DNA of 64,000 nucleotides. Source: Candidatus Borrelia undatumii. GTDB taxonomy: Bacteria; Spirochaetota; Spirochaetia; Borreliales; Borreliaceae. Shown here in pieces: positions 1 to 9,630 of the stretch. The notes under the pieces are model-generated. The model did not search any database. It had not been told where the DNA came from and saw only the letters and a program-made list of their open reading frames with translations. Both the position numbers and the translations under genes were made by a program. The stretch covers positions 372,001 to 436,000 of the forward strand of contig NZ_CP086555.2 in NCBI RefSeq assembly GCF_020882015.2. Reading direction: 5' to 3'. How positions within the stretch are numbered: position 1 is the first letter of the stretch; every line of letters starts with the position of its first letter.

Positions 1-1005
1 ATAAAAAAGTATCAATGGCTATCTATTCCTCTATCAATACGAGGAGTAGTCTTTTTAAAAAACGAAGATAAGGTAGAAATTAACATCGGAGATAATGAGG
101 ACGATCCCGTATTTGTAATTCCTGATATATTGCCACACCTTGATAGAAAAGTACAAAGAGACAAAAAATCTGAAGAAATTATTGAAGGTGAAAATTTAAA
201 AATAATAATTGGAAGCCTACCTATTGAGACTGAAGAAAAAGAAAAGGTAAAGCTTGCTATTCTTGATTTAATAAATAAAAAATATAAAATAGAGGAAGAG
301 GATTTTATCTCAGCAGAAATAGAAATAGTACCGGCAGGGAAGGCAAGGGATGTAGGGCTTGATGGAGCGTTGATTGGTGGATATGGTCAAGACGATAGGG
401 TTTGTGTTTACACTTCACTGAAAGCTATTCTAGATCTAGAAGAAACACCAAACAGAACTTCCGTATGCTTTTTAGTTGATAAGGAGGAGATTGGATCAAC
501 TGGATCGACTGGTTTAAATTCAAGATATCTTGAATACTTTGTTTCAGATATCCTATTTAAACTCGAAAGTAGTAAATACAACGATCTTCTTGTTCAAAGA
601 GCATTATGGAACTCAAAAAGCATATCCGCCGATGTTTGTGGCGCAATCAATCCCTTATTTCACTCAGTTCATGACGAGCAAAACGCACCCAAGATAGGAT
701 ACGGAATTCCTATCATGAAATATACGGGGAACGGGGGTAAGTACATGGCCAGCGATGCCGATGCTGAACTTGTTCTTTATGTTAGAAACATACTAAACAG
801 AAATAACATAGCTTGGCAAGTGGCTACACTTGGTAAAGTAGAAGAAGGTGGAGGGGGAACCGTAGCAAAGTTCCTAGCCCATTACGGCATAAGAACAATA
901 GATATGGGACCTGGCGTCATCAGTATGCATTCACCATTTGAAATAACTTCCAAATTTGACGTTTACACTTCTTACATGGCATATAAGGCATTTTTTAAGG
1001 GATAA
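1..1005 (+). CDS. M18-family zinc aminopeptidase (5' end outside window)
   Basis: The reading frame is open from the first base, so the gene begins upstream and about 334 C-terminal residues are seen. It matches M18 aminopeptidases (aminopeptidase I type), cytosolic dinuclear-zinc enzymes that remove N-terminal residues from peptides. Visible family motifs are the IKKYQWLSIPLSIRG segment, GQDDRV with the bridging Asp, DKEEIGSTGSTG with the catalytic Glu pair, a later ASDADAE segment, and a C-terminal MHSPFE carrying a metal-ligand His. The first zinc ligand (HxD) would lie upstream. A methionine-type start near base 130 is not real because homology continues upstream of it. The next gene follows after 5 bases, suggesting co-transcription. 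By gene order it corresponds to B. burgdorferi BB0366. Confidence 0.9.
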   Translation: MKKYQWLSIPLSIRGVVFLKNEDKVEINIGDNEDDPVFVIPDILPHLDRKVQRDKKSEEIIEGENLKIIIGSLPIETEEKEKVKLAILDLINKKYKIEEEDFISAEIEIVPAGKARDVGLDGALIGGYGQDDRVCVYTSLKAILDLEETPNRTSVCFLVDKEEIGSTGSTGLNSRYLEYFVSDILFKLESSKYNDLLVQRALWNSKSISADVCGAINPLFHSVHDEQNAPKIGYGIPIMKYTGNGGKYMASDADAELVLYVRNILNRNNIAWQVATLGKVEEGGGGTVAKFLAHYGIRTIDMGPGVISMHSPFEITSKFDVYTSYMAYKAFFKG

Positions 1006-1010
1006 CAACT

Positions 1011-1277
1011 ATGAATGAAAAAGCAATAAAAACATCGGAACATATCGTAGAGTGTTTTGGTGGAATTGTAAACATTAAAGAAATCGAGAAAGATATTACT
1101 AGAATAAAAATACTAGTTGACAGCAACTCACTAGTTAAAAGAGAAAATTTAACAGAAGACAAAAACATAATAGGAACAATTAAATCAAAAGAATTTACAG
1201 AGGTCGTAATGAACTTTGAAATAATTGAAGATGTTTACAACAATATTCTATATATGATGAGTAATCACACAAATTAG
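1011..1277 (+). CDS. small PTS EIIB-like protein lacking the phosphocysteine
   Basis: An 88-residue protein with a good ribosome binding site (AAGGGA, 8 bases before ATG). The pattern FGGIVNIKEIEKDITRIKI resembles the glucose-type EIIB domain (LGG..NI......CITRLRV). That domain normally carries the phosphorylated cysteine just before ITR; here the position is Asp. It is a free-standing domain with no EIIC attached and no cysteine at the active site, so transfer of phosphate to sugar is unlikely; a regulatory or structural role is inference. It follows the aminopeptidase gene by 5 bases, and its stop codon lies inside a hairpin shared with gpsA. Fold assignment is moderately sure, function unknown. 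Confidence 0.7.
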   Translation: MNEKAIKTSEHIVECFGGIVNIKEIEKDITRIKILVDSNSLVKRENLTEDKNIIGTIKSKEFTEVVMNFEIIEDVYNNILYMMSNHTN

Positions 1278-1298
1278 GGGGCCCTATTGGGTCCTAAT
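1273..1298. terminator. bidirectional hairpin overlapping two stop codons
   Basis: An inverted repeat (AATTAGG...CCC, TATT loop, GGG.CCTAATT-like) with a small bulge sits exactly between two convergent genes. The stop codons of the EIIB-like gene and of gpsA are both inside the stem arms. A shared terminator for both directions is the natural reading; no long T-run follows on either side. Confidence 0.45.
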
Positions 1299-2337
1299 AT
1301 TTAAAGTTCCTTATATACTCAATAACAGCCTCTGGGCTTGCCTCCTTGTTCAGTATCCTGTAAACAACACCTGCTAACCCTTGGATACTTAAACCATGAT
1401 CTAAAAGCAAAGATACTTCTTTAGCAGCAACTAATCCCTCTGGAAAATAGCCAATTTTATGTATGTTATTTATTAAGTCATCTATTCCTGCAAAACCATT
1501 TAAAATGTTTTTGCTAACAATTTCACGACCAAATCGTCTATTTCTTCCAAAGGCACTCCGGCAAGTAACATCCAGATCTCCAGAACCAGCTATGAATAAA
1601 AATGTGTCCTTATCGCAATCGCCAATCTTAAATGCAATGTTTTTCATATCGTTTAAAGAAACTGAAAATAAAAAAGATTCTGTGTTATCTCCTATCAAAT
1701 TTGGATTCTTGCCCCTATACTCATCCAAAATTCCAAAAGCAATTGCAAATACATTTTTCAAGGCTGCTGCTATCTGAACACCCAAAACATCATCACTATA
1801 AAACACGGAAATGGAAGTACCACTAAATAAATTTATAAATGCAGAAGCATGATCCTTGCTTTTGCTAGCAGCCATAAGACCCGTAACTACACCAAGACCA
1901 ACTTCCTCAGCATGACTTGGACCTGTAATATAAACAATCCTATGCTTATATCCTTCCAAAATACTTTCTGCAACCTCCACAATAGGACAAGGTTTTCCAT
2001 CAATAGTTACAAAGCCCTTAGTAAGTACTGCCAAATTAGGCGTTGCGTTAGTAATAATATTCTTTATACTCTTAAAAATTCCCAAAGTGTAAAGAGAAGG
2101 AGTTGCAATAAAAACATACTCAGCCCAGCTCACAGCGTCAATTAAATCAGAAGTTGCAACCAAATTATCTGGTAATCTAATTCCCTTAAGATACTTAACA
2201 TTTTCATGCTCATTATTGATACTATCCTTGACAGACTCCTCAAAAGACCATAATAATACATTATTTTGTACCTTATCCGCCAACACCCTAGCAACAGCTG
2301 TTCCCCAAGCTCCTGCCCCAATTATCGCTATTTTCAT
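1294..2337 (-). CDS. gpsA: glycerol-3-phosphate dehydrogenase (NAD(P)+)
   Basis: A 347-residue cytosolic enzyme that interconverts dihydroxyacetone phosphate and sn-glycerol 3-phosphate, supplying the backbone for phospholipids and lipoprotein lipidation. The N-terminus has the Rossmann motif GAGAWGTAVA; later come the family blocks TKGF, GPSHAEE, AAALKNVFAIA (catalytic Lys region) and GSGDLDVTC. Length is close to the family norm. ATG at 2337 has the ribosome binding site AGAGGTG 7 bases away. It is the last gene of the leftward group behind the ClpA-like gene, and faces the EIIB-like gene tail to tail. Confidence 0.96.
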   Translation of the reverse strand: MKIAIIGAGAWGTAVARVLADKVQNNVLLWSFEESVKDSINNEHENVKYLKGIRLPDNLVATSDLIDAVSWAEYVFIATPSLYTLGIFKSIKNIITNATPNLAVLTKGFVTIDGKPCPIVEVAESILEGYKHRIVYITGPSHAEEVGLGVVTGLMAASKSKDHASAFINLFSGTSISVFYSDDVLGVQIAAALKNVFAIAFGILDEYRGKNPNLIGDNTESFLFSVSLNDMKNIAFKIGDCDKDTFLFIAGSGDLDVTCRSAFGRNRRFGREIVSKNILNGFAGIDDLINNIHKIGYFPEGLVAAKEVSLLLDHGLSIQGLAGVVYRILNKEASPEAVIEYIRNFKY

Positions 2338-2355
2338 TTATACACCTCTAAATGA

Positions 2356-4647
2356 TCATAATAACTCATATCTCATCCTGTCCTCAAGGTAGATCCTAAT
2401 TCTATCATTTTTCTTTATTTTTTTTAAATTCATCTCATTAATTAACAAACTCCCTATCTCCTTGATTACAATCTTTCTTACGCTCTTAATTCCAAATCCA
2501 CTTCCGTATGTCTTACTCTTAAAATAACCTAAAATACTTTCTTCAAAAAAAACATTAATCTCCTTCTCCTTTAATAACCTAACAAAGTGATTAATCTCTT
2601 CCCTAATAACCTGTTCAAAACCACTCTCATCCACAGGCCTGAAGAAAAAAATATGATCAACCAAATCCAAAAATTGAGAGGAAAACCTCCTCTCTAGCAG
2701 ACTCCTCCCGCTTGCTATCTCATTTTTAAATCCAATGCTGTTAAATTCTCTACTTTCCGTATTAATATCTACTATTATTATACTATCTGACAAACTAAAA
2801 TTTCTGCCAAAGCTGTCACAAAATTTTCCAGTACTAAATCCCTGAGAAAAAAAATCTATGACTCTTTTATGAGCTTTGTCAAAATCCGATAAAAAAATAA
2901 CTGAACTTGAATATCTGCTTAAAAATTTAAAAAACCTAGCAGGCTCATCATAGGAATCGGAGGCGTACATAGGGCCTATTAGTCTATTAATAGCATCAAA
3001 ATCACTGTACTCACTCATCCCCAGAGTAAACCTAGGGAGTTTAAGTTCTTCTGATAAAATACACAAAAGTTTATCCTTATCAAGATCAGAAGAGCTCATA
3101 AAAACAAAAATCCCAAGTGCATTGCTTTCAAACAAAAATTTGACCTTTAAAAGCTTTATGTTTAATATCAAGTCAGACAAAACATCTTCATTAATTATCA
3201 CGCTCTCTCTTATTTTATTTTCTAGGCTGACAAAAAAAACATCATCATGATCCTCCAAATTAAAAATACTTGTGTCAACAATAGATTTAATAAAATCCTT
3301 AACATCATTTTCAGTGATTATTTTCTTGTTATTCTCAAGCTTAAATTTGGCTCCAAGCTCATCTAACAAATCAAAAGCCTTGTCAGGAAGAAATTTATCC
3401 TTAATATATTTACAAGACATAGTAATGGAAGCCCGTATCGCCCCTTCTGTATACTCTACATTATGGTGTTTTTCATACTGCCCCTTAACCCCCTTCAATA
3501 TAAGATAAGTGTCTTCAAATCCCGGTTCTTTAAGTTCTATGCTATGAAACCTTCTTGCCAACGCTTTGTCTCTTAAAAAGAACTTTTTATATTCATATTC
3601 TGTAGTAGCACCTATAAATTTCACTTTTCCTAAAGTCAAAATAGGTTTTAATAAATTTGAAATATCTATGCTACTAAAAGAGGTGGCACCAGCGCCAACT
3701 ATCATATGAATTTCATCTATGAAAAGAATTGTTTTCTTTTTTAAATACAAAAAATCTAAAACTTTATTTACCCTATCTTCAAGGTCTCCTCTGTATCTAG
3801 TCCCAGATATGAGCTTGCCAATACCAAGAGCATACAGCCCATACCCCCTCAACTCCTGAGGCACCTTATCCACTTTTATCATATAAGCAAGTCCTTGAAT
3901 TAATACTGTTTTTCCAACACCAGGCTCTCCAATCAAGATTGGGTTACTTTTATGTCTACGCAGCATTACTTGAATCAACTTGTTCAATTCTCTATCGCGC
4001 CCTATTAAAGGATTTTGTTCTAACTTTGGATCCAAACTATCAATAACATTTACTAGAAACCCTTCAACAGGACTACTATCGTCCAACGAACTATTATCAT
4101 TTTCCAACCTGAAATGCTCTTCCTGAAAAATATCAAAACCTCCCTCTTTATCTATCTTTTTATCATCCACACAAGCAGGGCCTGTTCTTTCATTCCCAAC
4201 CAATCCCAAATTCGAGTCTGCACCCAAGTAATCATATACTTCAATCATCTTATCAAAGATAGCTAAATTAAAGCCCGACTTTAGCAAGGCATCCAAAATC
4301 GTATTTTGTCTTTTTCTAACCAATACCCATAGCAAATCTTTCTCTTGTATTTTATAAGGCTTCTTATAATAAAAAATCGTACTAATTATTTCCTGATACA
4401 AATCATTTATCTTGAAAGCATAATCTGAAACATTAGATTTCCTTAAGGGAAGTTTATTGAAAAACTCTTCTAGTATTTTATCAAGATTGTAAAAATCAAG
4501 AGTGCACAACTCAAGAAGTTCCCTAATCTTATCATCATTGATTAAACTATGGAAAACATGCTCTTCCGTAAAGACGCCATGTCGACGCTCCATAAAAAAC
4601 AGAAATGACCTAAAAAATAAATTATTTAAAGCTCTCCTGTTATACAT
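2356..4647 (-). CDS. clpA: ClpA-like AAA+ unfoldase with a degenerate second ATPase site
   Basis: 763 residues, the size of ClpA, the ATPase partner of the ClpP protease. Residues about 1-150 match the Clp N-domain. The first ATPase module is complete: Walker A GEPGVGKT near residue 240 and Walker B ILFIDEIH near 310, with sensor and arginine-finger region ALARRF. The second module aligns as a whole, but where GPTGVGKT is expected (near 515) it reads MSSSDLDKDKL, and Walker B (near 588) reads VIFLSDFDKAH. The IGF tripeptide of the ClpP-docking loop is retained near 637. So docking to ClpP looks possible while the second ATPase appears inactive. It begins 10 bases after tyrS, within the synthetase operon. 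Confidence 0.9.
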   Translation of the reverse strand: MYNRRALNNLFFRSFLFFMERRHGVFTEEHVFHSLINDDKIRELLELCTLDFYNLDKILEEFFNKLPLRKSNVSDYAFKINDLYQEIISTIFYYKKPYKIQEKDLLWVLVRKRQNTILDALLKSGFNLAIFDKMIEVYDYLGADSNLGLVGNERTGPACVDDKKIDKEGGFDIFQEEHFRLENDNSSLDDSSPVEGFLVNVIDSLDPKLEQNPLIGRDRELNKLIQVMLRRHKSNPILIGEPGVGKTVLIQGLAYMIKVDKVPQELRGYGLYALGIGKLISGTRYRGDLEDRVNKVLDFLYLKKKTILFIDEIHMIVGAGATSFSSIDISNLLKPILTLGKVKFIGATTEYEYKKFFLRDKALARRFHSIELKEPGFEDTYLILKGVKGQYEKHHNVEYTEGAIRASITMSCKYIKDKFLPDKAFDLLDELGAKFKLENNKKIITENDVKDFIKSIVDTSIFNLEDHDDVFFVSLENKIRESVIINEDVLSDLILNIKLLKVKFLFESNALGIFVFMSSSDLDKDKLLCILSEELKLPRFTLGMSEYSDFDAINRLIGPMYASDSYDEPARFFKFLSRYSSSVIFLSDFDKAHKRVIDFFSQGFSTGKFCDSFGRNFSLSDSIIIVDINTESREFNSIGFKNEIASGRSLLERRFSSQFLDLVDHIFFFRPVDESGFEQVIREEINHFVRLLKEKEINVFFEESILGYFKSKTYGSGFGIKSVRKIVIKEIGSLLINEMNLKKIKKNDRIRIYLEDRMRYELL

Positions 4648-4657
4648 GGAACACCGA

Positions 4658-5875
4658 TTATAAAATAATTCTTAAAACTTTCCTCTTGCCAACCCTAATT
4701 TCAAGCTCACCATTAGTAAAATTTTTGACAGTAAGACAATAATCCTGATCCCCTATTCTTATCTTATCTATATAAACTCCACCTGAGTTAATTAACCTTC
4801 TGCCTTCCGACTTGCTAGATACAACTTTTGCAAGAATCATTAAATCAACCAATAAAATTCCCCGTTCTAAATTAGCTAACCCCAACTTAAAAAAGGGAAT
4901 ATTGGCTCTGTCTCCAACCCCTTTAAAAGCAGCAGAAGCTGCCTCTGCTGCTTTTAAGGAAGCTTCCTCTCCATGTACAATCTTTGTTATTTCAAAAGCC
5001 AAAACTTCTTTTGCCTTGTTTAATAAATTCCCCCCCAAACTTGTAAGACTCTCAATCTCATCATCTTCTAAAAAGGTAAATAAATACAAAAATTTCTTAA
5101 CATCTAAATCTGGAACATTCCTAAAATATTGATAGAAATCATAAACACTGTAAAGCCCTAAATCAAGATAAACAGCTCCCTTTTCTGTTTTTCCCATCTT
5201 CCCCCCATCACTGCGCGTAATAAGAGGAAATGTGAGCCCAAAAACCTCACCTCCCTTCTTCCTCCTTATTAACTCAACTCCGGAAACAATATTGCCCCAC
5301 TGATCATCCCCACCCATCTGAAGATTGCAATTTTTAATCTTATTTAGCATATAAAAATCATAAGCCTGCAAAAGCTGATAATTAAACTCAATAAACGAAA
5401 GACCAGAGTCCAATCTTCTTTTATAAGTCTCAAACCCTAACATTCGATTAACAGAAAAATGCACTCCAATATCCCTTAAAAATTCGATGTAATTAATACT
5501 GTCAAGCCATTCCGAGTTATCAAAAACACAACCACCGCCAAAACCCGCTATCCTTGACAACTGTTTCTTTACCTCATTAACGTTTCTTTCTATATTCTCT
5601 TCCGATAAAATTTTTCTCATCTCATTCTTGCCAGAAGGATCGCCTATCTTCGTAGTCCCTCCACCAACCAAAGCAATAGGAACATGTCCTTGCTTTTGCA
5701 GATGCATCATTGCCATAATGGGAACCAAATGTCCAATATGAAGAGAACTAAAGGTGGCATCAAATCCCACATAAAAAACTATCCTCTCCCTATTCATCAA
5801 ATCACTTAAAGCCCCCAAATTTGTGCACTGTTTTAAGAATCCTCGTTTATTTAAAATACCCAGGGCAAGATTCAT
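4658..5875 (-). CDS. tyrS: tyrosyl-tRNA synthetase
   Basis: 405 residues, class I synthetase charging tRNA-Tyr in the cytosol. The HIGH motif is intact (LHIGHLVP near residue 48), the KMSKS loop is KMGKTEKG near 230, and the tyrosine pocket motifs YQLLQAYDF and GGDDQWGNI are present. The C-terminus is an S4-like RNA-binding domain (SEGRRLINSGGVYID). The ATG follows the glyS stop codon directly (TAGATG), so translation is probably coupled to glyS. The ClpA-like gene follows after 10 bases. Confidence 0.97.
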   Translation of the reverse strand: MNLALGILNKRGFLKQCTNLGALSDLMNRERIVFYVGFDATFSSLHIGHLVPIMAMMHLQKQGHVPIALVGGGTTKIGDPSGKNEMRKILSEENIERNVNEVKKQLSRIAGFGGGCVFDNSEWLDSINYIEFLRDIGVHFSVNRMLGFETYKRRLDSGLSFIEFNYQLLQAYDFYMLNKIKNCNLQMGGDDQWGNIVSGVELIRRKKGGEVFGLTFPLITRSDGGKMGKTEKGAVYLDLGLYSVYDFYQYFRNVPDLDVKKFLYLFTFLEDDEIESLTSLGGNLLNKAKEVLAFEITKIVHGEEASLKAAEAASAAFKGVGDRANIPFFKLGLANLERGILLVDLMILAKVVSSKSEGRRLINSGGVYIDKIRIGDQDYCLTVKNFTNGELEIRVGKRKVLRIIL

Positions 5876-7210
5876 CTACTTGCAACTCCCCCTATAATTT
5901 AACATTTCAGTCCTAATGTAGGAGTATAACTCGTTAAGAGAAATCCTTACCTGAGTCATACGATCCCTTTCTCTTAAGGTAACTGTCCTATCTTCCATAG
6001 TATCGTAGTCTATTGTTACGCAATAAGGAGTTCCAATTTCATCTTGACGCCTATATCTCTTGCCAATTGTGCCACTGTCATCATAAAACATATAAAAATC
6101 ATCACTGAGCTCCATAAACACTCTCCTGGCAAGATCATCAAGGCCATCTTTTTTTACAAGAGGAAGTATAGCAACCTTATAAGGCGCAATCCTAGGATGC
6201 AGTCTTAAAACTGTTCGCTTATCCCCACCTTCAAGCTCCTCGTGTATATAAGCATCACAAAGAATCATTAAAATACTCCTTGTAAGCCCAAGCGATGTCT
6301 CAATAACATAAGGAATATACCTCTCCCCACTTACTAAATCATGATATTCAAACAATTTAGACTTTTCGCAAAACCTAGCATGCTGAGTCAGATCATAGTT
6401 ACCCCTATTATGAATTCCCTCAATCTCCTTAAAACCAAACGGGAATTCATACTCAATATCAACAGCCTCTTTAGCATAATGCGCAAGTTCATCTGCTCCA
6501 TGCTCTTTCAACCTGAGACCGTCCGACTTTATTCCAAGAGTTTCCACAAAAAAATTCATTCTATTTTGCTTCCAATAATAATACCAATCATCCAACTGCC
6601 CAGGGTGCACAAAAAACTGCATTTCCATTTGTTCAAACTCACAAGTTCTGAATATAAAATTTTTAGTTATTATTTCATTCCTAAATGCTTTACCAACCTG
6701 AGCTATGCCAAAAGGAATCTTAAGTCTTGTAGAATCTAATACATTCCTAAAATTAACAAAAATACCTTGAGCCGTCTCCGGTCTTAAATAAATTTCACTC
6801 GAACTCTCTTTTGCAGCCCCAATATTGGTTTTAAACATTAGATTAAAATTTTTCGGATCTGTAAAAGAACTACCCTTATTACAACTGGGACAATTCTCAG
6901 ATACATCAACAAAATCCACCCTAAATCTGTTTTTACAATTCCTACAGTCAACTAATGCATCTGAAAAACTATCAACATGCCCTGAGGCTTCCCAAACTTC
7001 AGGCCTCATAAAAATAGCACTATCCAGGCCCACCACATTTTCATGCAAGTAAACCATATTTTTCCACCATTCCCTCTGTACATTATTTTTAAGTTCAACA
7101 CCTAAAGGCCCATAGTCCCATGCCCCCGAAAGCCCTCCATAAACTTCTGAAGATTGAAATACAAAACCCTTCCTCCTAGCAAGTGCAATAATATCTTCCA
7201 TCCTTGTCAT
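5876..7210 (-). CDS. glyS: glycyl-tRNA synthetase, homodimeric type
   Basis: 444 residues, class II synthetase of the single-chain dimeric form rather than the alpha2-beta2 form found in many bacteria. It shows the N-terminal ALARRKGFVFQSSEVYGG block, a Cys-rich insert (CRNCKNRF...CPSCNKG), motif 2 (FRNEI...FRTCEFEQMEM), motif 3 (SLGLTRSILMIL) and a C-terminal anticodon-binding domain ending in TVTLRERD and MTQVR. The start at 7210 has AAGG 8 bases upstream; a Met four codons later is an alternative. It lies between gltX and tyrS in a synthetase cluster. Confidence 0.96.
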   Translation of the reverse strand: MTRMEDIIALARRKGFVFQSSEVYGGLSGAWDYGPLGVELKNNVQREWWKNMVYLHENVVGLDSAIFMRPEVWEASGHVDSFSDALVDCRNCKNRFRVDFVDVSENCPSCNKGSSFTDPKNFNLMFKTNIGAAKESSSEIYLRPETAQGIFVNFRNVLDSTRLKIPFGIAQVGKAFRNEIITKNFIFRTCEFEQMEMQFFVHPGQLDDWYYYWKQNRMNFFVETLGIKSDGLRLKEHGADELAHYAKEAVDIEYEFPFGFKEIEGIHNRGNYDLTQHARFCEKSKLFEYHDLVSGERYIPYVIETSLGLTRSILMILCDAYIHEELEGGDKRTVLRLHPRIAPYKVAILPLVKKDGLDDLARRVFMELSDDFYMFYDDSGTIGKRYRRQDEIGTPYCVTIDYDTMEDRTVTLRERDRMTQVRISLNELYSYIRTEMLNYRGSCK

Positions 7211-7230
7211 ATCAATATCCTTAAAATGTA

Positions 7231-8712
7231 TTATATTTGCCGTTCATGTCTTTTCAAAAATCCTTGAGCTAGTTTTATTCTATCAAAAACCTTATCTTTT
7301 CCAAGTAGTTTTAAAGAATCAAAAAGAGGAGGCGACACCTTGCTACCAAGTACCGCAATCCTAATAGGAAGAAGAACTTCCCCCAACTTCAGGTTGCTGT
7401 CCCTAGCAAAGTCGTTAAACACTTTTTCGTTCTCAGCTGATGTCCTTGTTTCAAATCCCTTCAATATTGGCTTAATCTTGTCTAAAATCAAAAGTATATC
7501 GCCTACTGTTTTCTTCTTCCCCAAAAACTCATCTAAATTCCACACTTTAATATCTTCGTAAAAAAACTTAAGCATACTCGTAGCCTCGCTAAGCTTTCTA
7601 ATTCTTGTCTTTATAAGGGGAATTAAAAGTCTTAATATTTCCCTGTCTTCAGGTTTAACATCTTCTTTAATATAGGCTACTTTTTGCAATAAAGGAAGCA
7701 AAAGACTAACCAATTCCTCATCTTTTTTCTCTCGAATGTAATGACTATTAAAAAAATCTAGTCTGTGATAGTCAAAAATAGCAGGAGATTTATTTATCTT
7801 CTTAAGGCAAAAAAGCTTTTGAAGCTCATCACTTGTGAAGAATTCTTTCTTATCATCATAAGACCACCCAAGCAAAGTAATGTAGTTAATAATGGCCTCT
7901 GGAAGATACCCATCCTCAATAAATTGTCTTAAAGCCGTAGAACCATGCCTTTTACTCAATTTTTGTCCATCACTACCCATTACCATGGGAAGATGACAAT
8001 AAATGGGAGGAGTCCATCCAAAAGCGTTATAAAGAAGAACATGCAAAGGCCCTGAAGCCACCCATTCCTGCGCTCTTAAGACATGCGATACCTTCATTAA
8101 ATGATCATCAATAACATTTGCAAGATGATAAGTTGGAAGGCCATCAGACTTAAGAATAACAGGATCAGGACTAATATCCTTATTTAACCATGTTACCCTA
8201 TCGAGCAAAATATCATCAAAACTAGTCTCCCCATCAAGAGGAACTTTAAATCTAATAACAGGTCTTATTTCTAAATTTAAAGCATCTCGCACCTCCCTTT
8301 CACTTAAATTTCTACAATGTCTGTCATACCCTGTTGCCATCTTATTAAGAGCCTGGATCTTCCTGATCCTCTCTAACCTCTCCGGAGTGCAATAACAATA
8401 ATAAGCACTCCCTGATTCTATCAATTTCCTAGCATATTCATCATATATTGCCGTTCTCTTTGACTGGACATAAGGCTCATACGGGCCACCACACGTGGGT
8501 CCCTCATCAAAATCAATACCAAGCCATTCCAAACTTCTATAAAGGTCATCTTCGGCCTCTTTAAAATACCTCGTCTGGTCAGTATCCTCAATTCTGAGCA
8601 AAAATTTCCCACTACAAGACTTGGCAAAAAAATAATTAAATAAGGCCGTTCTAATTCCTCCAATATGTTGCAAGCCCGTTGGAGAGGGTGCATATCTAAC
8701 TCTTACATTCAA
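7231..8712 (-). CDS. gltX: glutamyl-tRNA synthetase
   Basis: 493 residues, class I synthetase charging tRNA-Glu. The HIGH-equivalent is [10 protein letters not shown] at residue 10, and the KMSKS motif is KLSKRHGS near 260, with the CYCTPE insert before it. Borrelia is understood to lack glutaminyl-tRNA synthetase, so the enzyme is probably non-discriminating and works with an amidotransferase (family knowledge, not visible here). The start is TTG, chosen because GGAGG sits about 8 bases upstream and the overlapping ATG is out of frame. It is followed 20 bases later by glyS. Confidence 0.96.
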   Translation of the reverse strand: MNVRVRYAPSPTGLQHIGGIRTALFNYFFAKSCSGKFLLRIEDTDQTRYFKEAEDDLYRSLEWLGIDFDEGPTCGGPYEPYVQSKRTAIYDEYARKLIESGSAYYCYCTPERLERIRKIQALNKMATGYDRHCRNLSEREVRDALNLEIRPVIRFKVPLDGETSFDDILLDRVTWLNKDISPDPVILKSDGLPTYHLANVIDDHLMKVSHVLRAQEWVASGPLHVLLYNAFGWTPPIYCHLPMVMGSDGQKLSKRHGSTALRQFIEDGYLPEAIINYITLLGWSYDDKKEFFTSDELQKLFCLKKINKSPAIFDYHRLDFFNSHYIREKKDEELVSLLLPLLQKVAYIKEDVKPEDREILRLLIPLIKTRIRKLSEATSMLKFFYEDIKVWNLDEFLGKKKTVGDILLILDKIKPILKGFETRTSAENEKVFNDFARDSNLKLGEVLLPIRIAVLGSKVSPPLFDSLKLLGKDKVFDRIKLAQGFLKRHERQI

Positions 8713-8725
8713 AATCTATCCTCCC

Positions 8726-9502
8726 TTAATAAAAAATATCCTTCTTTGCGCTATCATAGATGTAATAAAAAACTACAAAAAATAAGTTTGAACCCAAAAG
8801 TTTTGCATGTTTAGCGTTCAGTTTATCCCTATATTTAAAATACTTATCCCTAATATCAAGTTTAACGGTTTCAATCAAATTAGGCCCTGCATTAGAACGC
8901 TTTAGCGCATAATAATAGTAAATTGTAAAAATTGGCTCTTTTAAGAAAAATTTCTTTAAAAGGTCTAGTGTCTCGCTCAATTTTTCATATTCTTTGAAAG
9001 AAATCATACTAAGTGCTACGCAATATTCTACCCACCTATTCCTACTACTTGCGTACTTTAAAATCAAACTAGATGCCTTTTCTTTTTCCCTAAAACTAAT
9101 GAGTACAGAATAAAGTTCCACTATTGTTTTGTTGCTAATCTTGCTATCTTTCAAATAAAGATAAATCTCATCAAGACTCTTTTTGTCTTGCCTGATTAAA
9201 ATCATTTTTAAACAAAGAGAAATATCAAACACACTCTTGAGTCTCTTCCGTAGTATCTTAAGCTTTAAAAAGGCATAAGTACTATCTACTCCATTAAATA
9301 CAAAATATAATCTTGAATAAAGAAATTTGGAATAAAAAATATTAAAAATAAACATAAGCAGAATAAATCCTAAAATAACATGAAAATGAAAGAGAATAAA
9401 ATCTAATAAACTCAAATATTTTAAAATTTCTAGAAAAAAAATCAAACACACAAAAAAGCCGACAAACATGACATTAAAAATTAAAAGTACCCTATCTACC
9501 AC
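8726..9502 (-). CDS. membrane protein of unknown function with helical C-terminal region
   Basis: 258 residues. Two long hydrophobic segments occupy about residues 5-28 and 33-55; the remainder is helical and rich in Leu, Lys and Tyr with a TPR-like rhythm (SLDEIYLYLKDSKISNKT and similar). I do not recognise a named family. It is the first gene of the leftward synthetase group, ending 13 bases before gltX, and starts (GTG) divergently from pdeB. By order it matches B. burgdorferi BB0373. A membrane-anchored scaffold or interaction role would be a guess. Confidence 0.75.
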   Translation of the reverse strand: MVDRVLLIFNVMFVGFFVCLIFFLEILKYLSLLDFILFHFHVILGFILLMFIFNIFYSKFLYSRLYFVFNGVDSTYAFLKLKILRKRLKSVFDISLCLKMILIRQDKKSLDEIYLYLKDSKISNKTIVELYSVLISFREKEKASSLILKYASSRNRWVEYCVALSMISFKEYEKLSETLDLLKKFFLKEPIFTIYYYYALKRSNAGPNLIETVKLDIRDKYFKYRDKLNAKHAKLLGSNLFFVVFYYIYDSAKKDIFY

Positions 9503-9630
9503 TAAAATCTCTTTAAAAACAAATTAAATTACACAGTTGAAGTATATAGCTACATTGTACTAAACATGATAGACAATTAATAGATAATGTGTTATACATA
9601 TTTATTAACAGTTTAAAATTAAGAGGAAAG

